A stretch of 64,000 nucleotides of DNA from Toxorhynchites rutilus septentrionalis. Lineage: Eukaryota > Arthropoda > Insecta > Diptera > Culicidae. Of this stretch, positions 9,881 through 20,844 are shown in pieces; positions within the stretch are counted from its first letter, which is position 1; the number at the start of each line of letters is the position of its first letter. A program made the position numbers and the translations under genes. The notes under the pieces are model-generated. The model saw only the letters and a list, made by a program, of their open reading frames with translations, did not search any database and was not told where the DNA came from. The DNA is taken from assembly GCF_029784135.1 (NCBI RefSeq), contig NC_073744.1, positions 31,230,981 through 31,294,980 on the forward strand, read 5' to 3'.

Positions 9881-12357
9881 TATATAATATTAAAAGCAAT
9901 AAACACGTTTTCTTTTATACTGCGTAAAGTTTCGTCGGTCTTGTTATTAATAATTATTCATCCGAAAAACCACTTTATTGGCTCAGTAAGCATTGGTTTT
10001 TATTTATTAAATTATTGATTGAATGAAACAATTTTCGAATTCAATTGAATTCAACATATTTGCTTTGTAAGTAAACAGTTTGAACAAATGCCATGTAAGA
10101 TCAACTCATGCATTGTATGAAATAATGTTCTTCGTTACAAGTAAATTCGATGACCGTCCTCTTACGTTTGATATGATGCCTAGGACTACCAAAAAATAGG
10201 TGAACGGAAGAATTGTCAAACGATCATTGTATTTTACATTTAGCTCTGAAATTATTGCATCTCTGAATGTGTACATAGTTCTCGAACCGCGAATTCGCTT
10301 GGTTTGACGAACTTCAGGCACTCTGTTTCGATTTTGAGAAGCATGCCCAACGCATATTGTTGAATCAATCGATGTTATCGCAGCAAATGGTTTTCAGCAT
10401 TTTATCTTATCATTAAACGGTATGCGTAGAATTCAGTGAGCAGAAGATATGAAGGCATATCTTCCAATGCATTTTGAATAATCGAGACAAAGCGTTGTGT
10501 TCGTTCCCCACTTTTGTAGTCCGTGTTAGGTCTACACGTTCCGGAGTGCAAAAAAAAAACATGCGGGTACAAAAGTATCCCCGGCTTGCATGAATAAAAA
10601 GCTTCAATTTCTACTTTTTATGCTATGGAGGCTTTGAGGTGAAGGTGGAAGGAAGCCATTGTAGTAGTATAGGGAAAACCACGTGTAAAGACGGGGTAAT
10701 AGTGTATGTGAGAGAAGAGAAAAGCACACGTAAATAGATCAATTCACTCATCAGACTGTGTGGCGCTTCACGGACATGAATCTTAGAATACATTTGAATA
10801 ACATAACAATTCAATACTGAAGTAAAACATATTAACGACGTGTTCCGATGAACAATTGTAAATATAAATATATATTGAAGGTGTATTTGGATATGAAGTA
10901 AGATTCTGATCATACGCGAGCGTAACATGAAAAAATTCATAACACATGCGAATTGGGGCTCTTTTGGTATTAACAAGTTCTTCCGCACAGTAACTCGATG
11001 TTGATAATTCCTAAATATTTTCCTTCGTTGATCGTAATTTTATAATTACTATTTTTAGCAGCAGAGGCAGCCGTGGCAGTGTTCCGAGCTCTGCAATACA
11101 ATTTTCTTAGCCAATGTTAAAGTTTGCTAAAACTATTTATATCAGTATTGATATCAACACGATTCTATTTGATTGATTTTCATGACAAAAAACGCTATGA
11201 CTCAGGAATAACATTTTATTGAGTGGTTTTTATAGTTGTTTCGATGACGTTGTCTGGAATCAGTGTCGCAAAAATTACGATACTTTCACCAATACAAACA
11301 AAACCATTGCGGAGAATTGAAAAATGAAAATTTAACTTTCAGATCACTAGTTAGAGTTTTCGACGTTTTCCACTATACATTGCGACGACAGATAAAAATT
11401 TAATATCTTGTGAGTAATCGATTAGATTTTGGTTGATATTACTTGATGGGAAGTGTGCGAAAACAATCATTTTCTTCACAATGTTTCGCAAAATTATTGA
11501 TTTTGTGGCGAGGGGTAAGGGAGGAGATAAAAGAAATGAGCGTCATCGTGGCAGCCATTTGTGAATTCCTTCCACCTTCAGCTTAAACTGGAAAGTTTGT
11601 TCGCCTCTCTGTCAGTGTTTGGATATCGATCAAAACCAAATGATACACAATGTCTCATGTAAGTAACCTCTCACGAATATATAACCAAACATGAGTGTAT
11701 CATTCAGATACTTGTATGAATGACAGTACTCAATTGTGTTACACTAAATGATTATACGAAGCGAGGGAACAAAACCTGTTGATTGCATATCCGAGCAGTA
11801 CCTAACATCGCATACCATTTTCAAAGCCTACATACAAGTTTGAACCGCATATTGTGCGATTCACATAGAACGTTACGGAAAAGAACGTCCACGTTCCATT
11901 CAACATCTCCATCAATTCACACATGCAGGTACCGTCGCGTCAAATGTCAAACGAATGATTTCGACACCTACAACAGTTTTAAATTGCAATACCCTCTTCC
12001 GAATCAACATACCTAGAATCAGTTCTAAATTTTGAAAAAAATCAATGAAAATCATTAAATTATATTATTTAAATGCCTAAAACCTGTAGTCCCGACCAGG
12101 TATGGGCAAAATTGCATCGAAATTCGTTCAACAACACTCATTCATAGATAAAACTCACCTTTCTATTATTTGTTCATGCCTCACCTTATTTGAGACAGAA
12201 AACATCCACCTATCATCTTCGCAAAGTCGATTCTCGATTTAAACAGAAAATAGAAGAAAATTATTAAACCGCAAAAAAAAACCTTTTTTTTTTGTTTACT
12301 TTTGAGCGTATGAAATTTCATACGATGTGCAACTACGATATATTTATTTCCCAATAG
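9881..12357. other. Mostly featureless; possible short exon near 11.64 kb
   Basis: No convincing gene over most of the stretch. A minus-strand frame at 10106-10321 (RQTKRIRGSRTMYTFRDAII) could be the tail of a DDE transposase, but I cannot assign it. A block at 10480-10600 with CGGAGTGCAAAAAAAAAACATGCGGG resembles 42.11-42.17 kb. At 11638-11665 a short ATG frame is followed by GTAAGTAAC donor-like sequence and might be the first exon of the piggyBac-like gene that starts at 12358; this is tentative. Confidence 0.35.
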
Positions 12358-13218
12358 GATATATCAGCTTCCCGATAATCCGGAGGAACTGTACAATTAT
12401 CTGATTGATTGGGACGAAGACGCTTTCGAAAATCTAGTGTCAACAAATGATATTGACTTTGTCATCGTGCCCCCAAGCGGTGGAGACGGCGATGTGGATG
12501 CTGGAGATAGTGGGCCTGATTCTCGAATACACTTCACGGTGGAAACGAAATAAACGGCACGCCATTGAACTACGTTTTACGAGTTAGTGAAGTGTCGAAG
12601 ATAATAATGAGTTTTCAGGCAGAATGTGCACTTTTCAAATAAAAAATCATTAATGAAAATTAACTTCTTCGTATCAAACTGGTATTCAATGTGAGTGGAA
12701 AACTTTGTTTTCTTCATGTGATATAATATTCTCATACAAAAAATTCATCTGAAAATAATTTGATATTATAATAATAAGTTTAGTGGGAAACTAATCTCGT
12801 ATCCAGATGTCGACACCGTACCGTTGTCATCACGGGTACGTTTCATTCCGTTTCCACCGTAAAGTGTATTCGAGAATCAGGCCCAGTGACTCGAAGGACG
12901 GCACTTCCGGTTTTGGCAAGCAAGTGAATGTCGAGAGCAACATTGAACGAGACCAATCACAAGAATGCTCCTCGGGCAGCAGCAAGAAGCGGAGAGCCAG
13001 ACACAGGACATTCACCTGATCTTAGTGATCTCTGCTCGAAACATAAATGGTCTGCCGTTCAAATGTTCCATTACCTATTTGACGCAGATTTCGTCGGACT
13101 AATCACCACAGAGACAAATAAGTACGCACTGCTAAAAGGAGATACAAGATTCCGTGTGACCGTACCGGAAATGTACAAATTTCTAGGAATTGAACCGGGG
13201 GACACTTATGCGTAGAAC
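12358..13218 (+). pseudogene. piggyBac-type transposase N-terminal part, broken by a MITE
   Basis: An exon starts after CCCAATAG at 12358. It reads an acidic N-terminal region (LPDNPEELYNYLIDWDEDAF) up to 12511 and resumes after the MITE at 12885 in the same frame: serine/acidic, then a basic patch KKRRAR. A frameshift near 13.0 kb is followed by KHKWSAVQMFHYLFDADFVG and TTETNKYALLKGDTRF...PEMYKFLGI. The latter matches the start of the piggyBac DDE domain (FxxFFxxxLxxxIxxETNxYA...ELxxFLGI). The frame ends at a stop, 13213-13215, before the catalytic core. The gene is therefore dead as a transposase. It could be a fragment of a transposon or of a domesticated gene. Confidence 0.7.
12512..12884. 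mobile_element. MITE with GGGCCTGATTCTCGAATACA ends and AGT target duplication
   Basis: The ends are near-perfect inverted repeats of about 38 bp (GGGCCTGATTCTCGAATACA... and ...TGTATTCGAGAATCAGGCCC). AGT is present at 12509-12511 and 12885-12887. The coding frame of the host sequence resumes exactly after removal of the element plus one AGT. A 3-bp duplication fits a PIF/Harbinger-type MITE. Inside it, about 12600-12840 is a minus-oriented piece of repeat family R, so the insertions are nested. A short relative lies at 17827-17933. Confidence 0.85.
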
Positions 13219-13542
13219 GGCAGTACACTAAGGTGCTAATAAACCATGAAAATGGTTTTTAACGTTGAATTTTATGAAATAAAACCGTTTTGTTCGATAT
13301 TCAAATGATTTCCATTTTTGATACTGTATCGGCTCAGCGTATGAAACTTCATACGTCAGACATCACAACTTCCAAAGAACTCCAAACCAAAACATTGCGT
13401 TTAATTACTAAAATCAAAACAAAAGCAAAGAAACAAAGCCCAGAGAAACACCCAACGATCCGTCCGTCTCCGCCAATTATTCTTTTCTACAAATCCTGCC
13501 GGTCGTTTTCGTTGAACGTATGCTTACGGGTCGTTACGTTGC
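13219..13542. other. No gene seen
   Basis: AT-rich sequence with an ATTTTATGAAATAAAACCG block and no coding signal. The open frame at 13290-13589 runs into a MITE and is not a gene. Confidence 0.35.
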
Positions 13543-13649
13543 CGGTGTATGTGAATGTTTTCATAAGAAATTCATGGGAGAATAATTGACGTAACGCGAC
13601 GTGACGTGACGTGAACGTAACGTGAATGTTGTATGTGAATCGCACTTAT
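13543..13649. mobile_element. MITE family M2, right half
   Basis: It carries GCCGGTGTATGTGAATGTTT, GAGAATAATTGACG, multiple CGTGACGTGAACG words and the end TTGTATGTGAATCGCACTTA. These match the right half of the complete copies at 19130-19357 and 56531-56768. The left half is missing or strongly diverged. Confidence 0.7.
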
Positions 13650-14084
13650 ATCGTCTCGTTCTACTATAGCGAAAACCGCTGCACAGACAAGTGCAAAGCA
13701 ATAAATAATACCAGAAAAATTTCGTCATCATTCGGTCACCATTTGCGAAGTGCAGCGAATGGGAAAAGAGCTGAAACAAGAAAGTTTTTGTTTCTCACTG
13801 TAGTGGTGTTGCTAGTAAGACTGTGCGGTCTATATGAATACATATATTTACATGTGTCAGTCAAACAGGGCTGACGCATAATTACACAATTTTCTCCCAA
13901 GGAGGACGCATTAGAATATGGCACCAAACTTGTATCAGTATTGTTGGTTCCTCCTTCAGTCCCCGCTGGTACTGTATTCGGCATATTCGTATCAGATGGA
14001 TCATGATGTACTTGAGCGTCATGTTGTGGTATTTTTTTTTATCTGTATTATAGTGATTTTCAACTCATTTGGCTGGCTCGTCAT

Positions 14085-14190
14085 TTTTACTTCCAATTTT
14101 GGAAGAATGTCGGGAGTGAGAATTGAACTCGTGACCTTTAGCGTGAGAGGCATGGATGTTACCACTACGCCAGATCGCCTCCTAAAGGTA
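14085..14190 (-). mobile_element. tRNA-derived SINE head
   Basis: Read on the minus strand, 14183 to 14113 resembles a tRNA: GATCTGGCGTAGTGGTAAC (A-box region), an anticodon-arm-like segment, then CACGAGTTCAATTCTCACTC (B-box region). It folds imperfectly and lacks a clean acceptor stem, so I call it a SINE promoter region rather than a working tRNA gene. Confidence 0.6.
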
Positions 14191-14316
14191 AATTGACAGA
14201 TCCTGGATATGCAACCAGAGTTGTTCAACTGCTACCGCATCACTGGTAATTTCTGTGTGGACAGACACATGGATAGTTAGTAAAAAGTTATATAAAACAA
14301 GTATCGGATATCTTAC

Positions 14317-14550
14317 TTGAGACCTCGACGAATTTGTCGTAAAACATAACTGGAATGAGTTATTTGAGTAGCTACTCAGATCGGTGTTGATTAGATTTTC
14401 GTTGAGTGAGTCACGCAGTTTGATAACCTCTTCGTAGTACGGTGGCGTCGTTCGATACAGCTTGTACAGATCCAGGTTCAAGTTACACATCGCTTTCTGT
14501 TCGATCTCGTTGCAAAATATTGTGACAATCTGCGACACCGACATATCGAT
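14317..14550 (-). CDS. Isolated exon-like frame of an unidentified host protein
   Basis: The minus-strand frame has codon usage unlike the AT-rich surroundings. It reads SVSQIVTIFCNEIEQKAM, then NLDLYKLYRTTPPYYEEVIK and KLRDSLNENLINTDLSSYSN, and ends at a good donor in phase 0 (CTCAA|GTAAGATATC) at 14317. The upstream (higher-coordinate) side runs directly into a half MITE at 14549-14664, which probably replaced the acceptor. I do not recognise the protein. It could be one exon of a minus-strand gene whose other exons lie outside or at 62 kb, or an exon carried here by a duplication. Confidence 0.45.
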
Positions 14551-14664
14551 GTTGTAAATGTATGTAAATGTTTTCATAAGAATTGCATGGGAGAATAATT
14601 GACGCAACGTGACGTGACGGAACGGGAACGTGACGTGGATGTTATATGTGAATCGCACTTTAGA
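14549..14664. mobile_element. MITE family M2, right half
   Basis: It contains ATGTAAATGTTTTCATAAGA, GAGAATAATTGACGCAACGT, GACGTGACGGAACGGGAACG and the end TATATGTGAATCGCACTTTA, the same order as in the full copies at 19130 and 56531. Confidence 0.75.
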
Positions 14665-14731
14665 AAGAATATAAGCGACGACACACGAAGGCCGCATGAG
14701 ACTTTTATTCGATGACTTAATCAAACCTACT

Positions 14732-14785
14732 CTGGAATTTTCATTGAAGATGCTGGCTTCGGCATCTTCAATGAAAATTCCAGTG
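14732..14785. repeat. Hairpin at the 5' junction of a retrotransposon copy
   Basis: GGAATTTTCATTGAAGATGC is followed, after a short loop, by its exact reverse complement GCATCTTCAATGAAAATTCC. The right arm is retrotransposon coding sequence; the left arm is therefore an inverted copy of the element's own first bases. This is typical of template switching or twin priming during 5' end resolution. Confidence 0.85.
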
Positions 14786-16310
14786 CCTCTTTCAAACTCA
14801 AAGATCCTTGTTCCGTGTATGTCGCTGAACTGGGTGCGATATATTACGCATCAGGGATCATTGAAACATAGCCCATCGACCACTATTTTATTTTTTCAGA
14901 CAGTCTCAGCTCAATAGAGGCAATCCGCTCAATGAAAATTGATAAACGCTCATCTTATTTCCTAACAAGAATAAGACAACTATTGAGTGTTTAGGTCGAA
15001 AAATTATTCAAGATTACCTTAGCATGGGTTCCCTCTCATTTCTCGATTCCGGGGAATGAGAAAGCGGACTCGCTAGCTAAGGTGGGCGCTTTAGAAGGCA
15101 CACTTTTTGAAAGGCAAATTGCTTATAATGAATTTTTCCACATTCCTCGTCAGTATACGCTCGTAAGTTGGCAGCGCATGTGGAGTGGTGATGAGTTCGG
15201 TCGTTGGTTACACACGATTATCCCTAAGGTCTCGACGAGTGCATGGTTCAAGGGATTGAATGTAGGTCGTGATTTCATTCGCGGCTTATGTCCAATCACT
15301 ACAACCTAAACGCGCATCTCTATCGCATTGGGCTCGCAGCAAACAATCTTTGTGATTGTGGCTACCACGACATCGAGCATGTTGTCTGGTCGTGTATCCG
15401 GTTCCATGCTGCTCGCTCTCAGCTCTCTAGAGCACTGAGAGTACAAGGCAGACAATCGGATATCCCCGTCCGGGATATCTTAGGTAGCCGGGATCCTGAT
15501 CTTCTGCTTCATCTATACCTGTTCCTCAGAAACGCCGATGTCAACGTTTAACACGTTGACTGCCAAGGCAATTTTCAGAAATCTGGCCAAAAATGGCAAT
15601 TTGATTTTATCACATTATTCTATTAAAAACTCAAATTCTAGTACATAGGTATCATAAAAAAAAAATTGTTGTTGCTTTTTTCATAAAAATGGTAAGTAAA
15701 CATAGTACGAGATAACTCATAGTTGGCTTCCTTAAAAAGATCGCAATCTACGAGTTATCTCGTAGTTGGCAGTCAACGTGTTAATGAAGTTTCCTTCGTT
15801 GTGTCCCCGTTTCATATCCCTCCTATCCGATCGATAAACTTTTACTTAGTCGCAGCAATACATACACACACTCTTTACAGATGCACGGGCCGAAGGTTGT
15901 GCAGTCCACTGATCATTCAACAAGAGCCAAAGGTTGTACCGCTCATGACAACTCTACACGAGCTGATGTTTGCGCCGGCTAGTGACCATTCTATCCTGGA
16001 TTCCTCGAGTCGAGAAAGACGCACCACGCTAGATATGGGGTACAGAAAAGGGGGGCGTTGCTGATTAATGGTCAGCTGCATCCCAATAGGAAGTATCCCG
16101 TGTCGGGCACACGTACAGAGCATCGAAGACTGCAACATACCAATTATGAGAACACTTGTAATACTAACCTCGAGCCAACCGCGAGTAATCGGTTACATAT
16201 TACTAACATAGTTGTAAGCAAACATTGTCGAAATATTGAACTCCCGGCCCCGTTAGGCTGACGCCATATGAGCCTTAATAAAATATATATTTTGGATAAA
16301 AAAAAAATAC
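14756..16310 (+). mobile_element. 5'-truncated I/LOA-type retrotransposon copy with poly(A)
   Basis: It begins inside the RNase H domain. Recognisable pieces include an early FSDSLSSIEAI-like stretch, VPSHFSIPGNEKADSLAK, the frame at 15082-15309, and the knuckle region ending VWSCIRFHAARSQ (to 15551). Several stops and frameshifts are present. The 3' UTR resumes after a MITE at 15781 and ends with CCGTTAGGCTGACGCCATAT, AATAAAATATATATTTTGG and an A-run at about 16298-16307. This same 3' end is seen in reverse at 48236-48400. It is a dead copy. Confidence 0.85.
15552..15780. mobile_element. TTAA-flanked MITE (CACGTTGACTGCCAA ends)
   Basis: The 229-bp segment has inverted ends CACGTTGACTGCCAA and TTGGCAGTCAACGTG. 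It is flanked by TTAA at 15548-15551 and 15781-15784. The paralogous retrotransposon copy at 48.7 kb has the uninterrupted site, with a single TTTAATG, so the boundaries are certain. TTAA duplication and simple inverted ends suggest a piggyBac-mobilised MITE. Confidence 0.9.
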
Positions 16311-16569
16311 TCTGAGAGGACTGAGTGGAGAAATCAAAACATAAATTATGAAGTTTTTCAACTATGTAGTGTTTAACATAAACTGTGATAAGTTTAGGAG
16401 AATTTGAATTCCATTTACGAGTTGAATTTCAAAATTAATATTGTAAATAGCTTTGATTGAACAACGAAATATACCAAATTTGTTTATTTAAAAAAATCCC
16501 TTCAATAAATAATATTCGAGAAAATCTCCTGGCATCCCTGAGTTTATATTTGCTGAAGGTGTCAATCTG

Positions 16570-17026
16570 CGTTGACGGCATTGAGCTTCATTTACTCGTT
16601 TAGGGGAGCGTCAAAAATAATTGATTTTCAGGCGTAATGAATACGTTAAAAAAATGAATGAAAATTAACTTTACCATACCAAATTATTTAAAATAAAAAA
16701 AATCTATTTAAATGAAAAATACTTTTTTGTAGGCCGTGGAAAAAAACATGTACGAAAATTGTTTTTGAAGACAACTTTATATTATAATGAAAAGTTTCAG
16801 TAACAATGTTGGAGTTGAATAGACGAATGGTTAAATTAAAGTCATAAATAAGTGTTTCAAATAATTAAATAACATGATGTAAAAATTTTCATTCAAATTT
16901 TATCATTTGAAAACGTGTCGTGTCTTCTATTCTGACAAGGAATTACAATAACGAGTTTGGGACCCAAATTATGGCCCCTAATTGAAATCGCCACCAGACG
17001 TCGACACAATTCCTCTGTCATCGCGG
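16570..17026 (-). repeat. Repeat family R, near-complete reversed copy
   Basis: From left to right it shows GCGTTGACGGCATTGAGCTT, TGAATGAAAATTAAC, TTTATATTATAATGAAAAGT, AAATTTTCATTCAAATTTTA, GGGACCCAAATTATGG and CACCAGACGTCGACACAATT. This is the reverse of the copy at 18419. It lies about 150 bp upstream of the first exon of locus B. Confidence 0.7.
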
Positions 17027-17205
17027 ATTGAGCGCATCACAAGGGATCCAAATTGTATACAAACGATACAAACTGGTTTGTTTTGCATGCTCCAGAAATA
17101 TAGGCAGTTCTAACATTTCTTATTGTAGCTGGACAATTTTGAGCTTTGATTTCATTCCAACATATAAAATTGGAGAAGTGAAATGGCGTTTGCTAGCAAC
17201 AAACT

Positions 17206-17625
17206 GTGAGTATATTGAGAAAATGTACGGAAAACCGCAAGTGAAATGTACCCCTACGACCAATATGGTGTTGTCATTATTTGTATTCAATATGGAATGT
17301 ATATAGGAGAAGAACAACAATGTTTAAATAACTCACGGTTTCATGATGTTAAGAGCAAAATTGCTGATAAAAATCTTGAAATTGTTTGTTTATAATAGAT
17401 GACAATTGTATTGAGACTTATTTTCTACATTTAAGGAATAAAAAGGTCCAGAGAACAGTCGCATTCCTAGTCCTCGGGAATAGCAGTATTTTCAATGAAA
17501 TGTTGCTTAACTGTACGTTTTTGTCTCAAATCACATACACCGACACTGTGAGTCTCGAAGATATCGTCAAGTTATCGCAAAAATAATGAAACTTTGTTTG
17601 TTTCTATCAAGATGAGAGAGTGTAA
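17206..17625 (+). other. Remnant intron 1 of locus B; unexplained short frame
   Basis: A frame at 17398-17586 preceded by TTTATAATAG reads KVQRTVAFLVLGNSSIFNEM and ends DIVKLSQK before a stop. It has no motif I can name. The phase does not fit the first exon of locus B, so it is either chance or part of another decayed gene. Confidence 0.3.
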
Positions 17626-17802
17626 GAGCCCCCGCAGACTGCAGATTGACTTGTCGACCGATAGTTCGGTCGGCTTCTTAATCAGTACGGAGAGGTATGC
17701 ATGTGCGCACATTACACCGATTCAGTTGGGTTGGTTTTTGCACCAGTAGGCCGATCCAACCAAACTGTCGGCTGAAAAAAGGTCTGTAGTGTGCGGGGGC
17801 TC
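17626..17802. mobile_element. MITE with GAGCCCCCGCA ends and TAA target duplication
   Basis: The inverted ends are GAGCCCCCGCAGACTGCAGA and TCTGTAGTGTGCGGGGGCTC. TAA lies at 17623-17625 and 17803-17805. The length is 177 bp and there is no frame. A TAA duplication suggests the PIF/Harbinger group. Confidence 0.8.
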
Positions 17803-17826
17803 TAAATGACACAAAAATATTACTTT

Positions 17827-17933
17827 GGGCCTGATCACGAACGTCACTTCACAGTGAAAACGAAATTAATTGTATGCAATTTGTGTGCATTTTATTCCGT
17901 TTTCACCGTGAAGTGACATTCGTAATCAGGCCC
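17827..17933. mobile_element. 107-bp MITE related to the one at 12512
   Basis: The ends GGGCCTGATCACGAACGTCA and TGACATTCGTAATCAGGCCC are inverted repeats, and the whole element is close to a palindrome. TTT occurs on both sides (17824-17826, 17934-17936). It shares the GGGCCTGAT...CACTTCAC.GT end with the element in the piggyBac-like gene. Confidence 0.8.
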
Positions 17934-17950
17934 TTTTATTCATCTTCTTA

Positions 17951-18245
17951 TGGCGGGTTTACATTAGGGAGATCTATAGATATAGATGGATTTATTCACC
18001 CAAAAATAGATGTAAACGGGTGAGAATATATATGATACTAAATTCAGGCATATGTAAATGCTGCTGAATTTCTCACTGGTGAGAAATCACTAAAGTTGGA
18101 TGCTGTTCTACTTCAGGTGAATATATTCACCGAAAATATGAATATACTCATTAGATGAGTTCGCGCTAGTGTAAACGGTTAATGCGATTTCTATAAATCT
18201 CATCATATTTCTTAACACGAATATATCACTAGTCTAAGCCCACCC
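17951..18245. mobile_element. MITE family M1, copy 2
   Basis: It begins TGGCGGGTTTACATTAGGGA and ends CACTAGTCTAAGCCCACCCT, with TTA on both sides. It carries the same internal GGTGAGAATATATATGATAC and TAGTGTAAACGGTTAATGCG blocks as copy 1. Confidence 0.8.
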
Positions 18246-18418
18246 TTAGACATGATTCTACAAATATCCTCTGCACAATGTCACATAATACTCATAATCA
18301 GCGGGAACTCCAAAAAAATATCTGTTTTAATTGATAACAAACTTACTGTAAATGGTATTTTCGCATGGATGTGGAAGGCGACTGAAATATTGACGTAACG
18401 ATTGGAGAAGTAGCTATT

Positions 18419-19068
18419 CGCGTTGACGGCGGAATGGTGTCGACGTCTGGGTACGACATTGGTTTGTTTGAGGCCAACTATTCCCTATAAGAAAGCAGTT
18501 GTAAATTGCTAAAATTTGTATGAATTTTTTTTCTTGGTGTTATTTACCTACTAGAAGTACGTTATTCTGACTCTAATTTAAAATATGTTCTATGTATTTT
18601 CAGATACTCTCACCAAAACTTATTATTATAATATAAAATTATCTTTAGACACCATTTCTGCATGTTTTTTTTTTCACTACTGGGAAGCAAAAGTGATTTT
18701 CATTTACATAGAGTACTAATTTGATTTGGGAAAAATAATTTTCATTCATAATTTTAATTTTAAAAGTGTTCATTTCTTCTGCAAACCCATATTCATCCCT
18801 AGTCTGTATTTTGATCGATTCCAAATATTTCGAACGCCTTGATAAAATTTCATTCTGTATTCCGTTCGAGTTCCTTTTCCATTTCGTTCGACATGTTTCT
18901 CTTCGTACATTAAATGGGCAGAACGTTCGAAATAGGGAATGTGAAATTATTGCTCGAACGAAATAACGGTTTCGAACGAAATGGAAATCCGTCGGAATAT
19001 AGAATAGGGCTGATTGTCATGCCTACTCTCCCATTCCGTAATACGAAGCTCAATGCCGTCAACGCGGA
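18419..19068 (+). repeat. Repeat family R, long copy with nested insertion
   Basis: The left end GCGTTGACGGCGGAATGGTG and right end GAAGCTCAATGCCGTCAACGC are inverted, giving the best view of the family's termini. A second element (about 18800-19010) with GAACGAAATGG-type inverted arms and the end GAATATAGAATAGGGCTG sits inside. Part of the latter matches 41985-42165 in reverse. Confidence 0.65.
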
Positions 19069-19129
19069 TGGCAGCGCATGCTATCACGCACACTACGGTC
19101 GCAAACTGTACAATCTGCTCCACCTAATA

Positions 19130-19357
19130 AAGCGCGATTCACATACAACATCCACGTCACGTTCACGTTCCGTCACGTCACGCGTCAATTATTCTTCCAT
19201 GCAATTCCTTTTGAAGCATTCACATACACCAGCAACGGCGAGTCGAAGTTGCCGGTGTATGTGAATATTTGCATAAGAACTGCTTGGAAAGATAATTGAC
19301 ACATCGTGACGGGACGGAACGTGAACGTGACGTGGATGTTGTATGTGAATCGCACTT
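19130..19357. mobile_element. MITE family M2, complete copy
   Basis: The 228-bp element has long inverted ends: AAGCGCGATTCACATACAAC / GTTGTATGTGAATCGCACTT. They continue through GTCACGTTCACGTTCCGTCA and its inverse. The centre has the inverted pair CATTCACATACACC / GGTGTATGTGAAT. A TA at each edge suggests a Tc1/mariner-type mobiliser. It replaced the 5' part of the ZAD exon of locus B. Confidence 0.85.
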
Positions 19358-20177
19358 AATCCTGCTCATGGGGTTACTACTAATTAATACTCCCAAATTT
19401 TTCACCAGCGTCAATCCAACTGACGACATCAAGATGGATCCAGAGTTAATGATTGATGACAGGCTGTCAGATAATGATAACATTGTTGAGACAGAAACAA
19501 TAGCAAGCTCTTGGCCAATTGAACAGAAAGTCGAACTACAAATCAAGGGAGAAAACGGAGAAGTGTTCTTCATCAACCTAATAAACGAAGACGACAATAT
19601 GTCATTGATTCCAGTTGCTGAAACAAATACACAAAGAACAGGTGAATTAGATGCTTCACAGAGAGGAGTTCACTCACCTTCAGTACATCATAAATATAAG
19701 AAGAGCTTCGGGGAAGGAAGTTTGTTGAAAGATCACATACGTTTACACGGATGAGTATGTACTTATCTGGTTCTATGAATCTTTTTCAGGCGGGAAACCA
19801 TTTAAATGTGGAAAGTGTGAAAAAACATTCACCACAAAATACGGACTCAAAGAGCACGATCGAACTCATACGGGTTGGTTTAGAAAAATTCATTCAATAA
19901 ACCATTCAGCAGGTATTTTTTTCAGGTGAACGTCCCTTTTCGTGTCCACATTGTTCGAAGGCATTCAGGCATTCTTCAACGCTTAAAAAACATATGCGTA
20001 AAACTCATTCGGGTTTGTTGGACACAAATAAACGGAAAGATGATAATTTAGATGATTCGCAGGGGGAAGACACACTGTTCAAATGCGAAAAGTGTGAAAA
20101 AACATTCACCTCAAAATACGGACTTGAAGCGCACATTCGAACTCATACGGGTTGGTTTAAAATACACTGTTCAATAA

Positions 20178-20294
<117 letters not shown>

Positions 20295-20844
20295 TAGAAT
20301 ATATTTTAATATAATAAAGCATTCAGCAGACCCATCCTTTTGCAGGAGAGCGTCCATATCCCTGTCCACATTGTCCCAAAACGTTTAAGAACTCTGATGC
20401 GATGCGCGTACACATTCGGATCCACACCAAGGAGAAGCCGTATGTTTGCGAGTACTGTAAGCAACCTTTTACCCAGTCCTACAGCCGTACAATCCACATT
20501 CGCAATAAGCACAGGAAGATCAAGTTGTAGCGCAATATGCCGTACCATTCGAGGGGCAAACACGGTCAGTTCGATAAGGATACAAGTGACTCAGGGCATG
20601 AATCACAAGTGACCATGAAGGAAGAGATACCTGGTTGCAGAAGAAGATGTATGAGGCGAATCAAATGCAAAGTGTAGAGTCTTTTAAAGCTAAAAAGAAG
20701 AAGAAGAAGAAGAAGTAAATGTATGCTGTATCATACGTATACGATGTATACGATGTTTATACGTATTTTTTAATACGAAGAGTGGAACCGTCAAGTTTTA
20801 CTTAAAAATAACAAGTATATATTTGCCATATATTTAGTAGACGT

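Noticed and set aside
10106..10321. Possible Harbinger or other DDE transposase tail
   Set aside because: Only a general resemblance; no catalytic motif or terminal repeat nearby, so it is not called as a gene.
14182..14724. 180-codon minus-strand frame as one protein
   Set aside because: It fuses SINE, exon-like and MITE sequence. Only 14317-14550 has coding character and a splice donor.
19220..19597. Minus-strand frame of 125 codons and other CDSHTTSTSRSRS frames
   Set aside because: Such frames occur wherever M2 MITEs lie (13.5, 19.1, 41.5 and 56.5 kb) and only reflect the CGTGAC-rich inverted ends.
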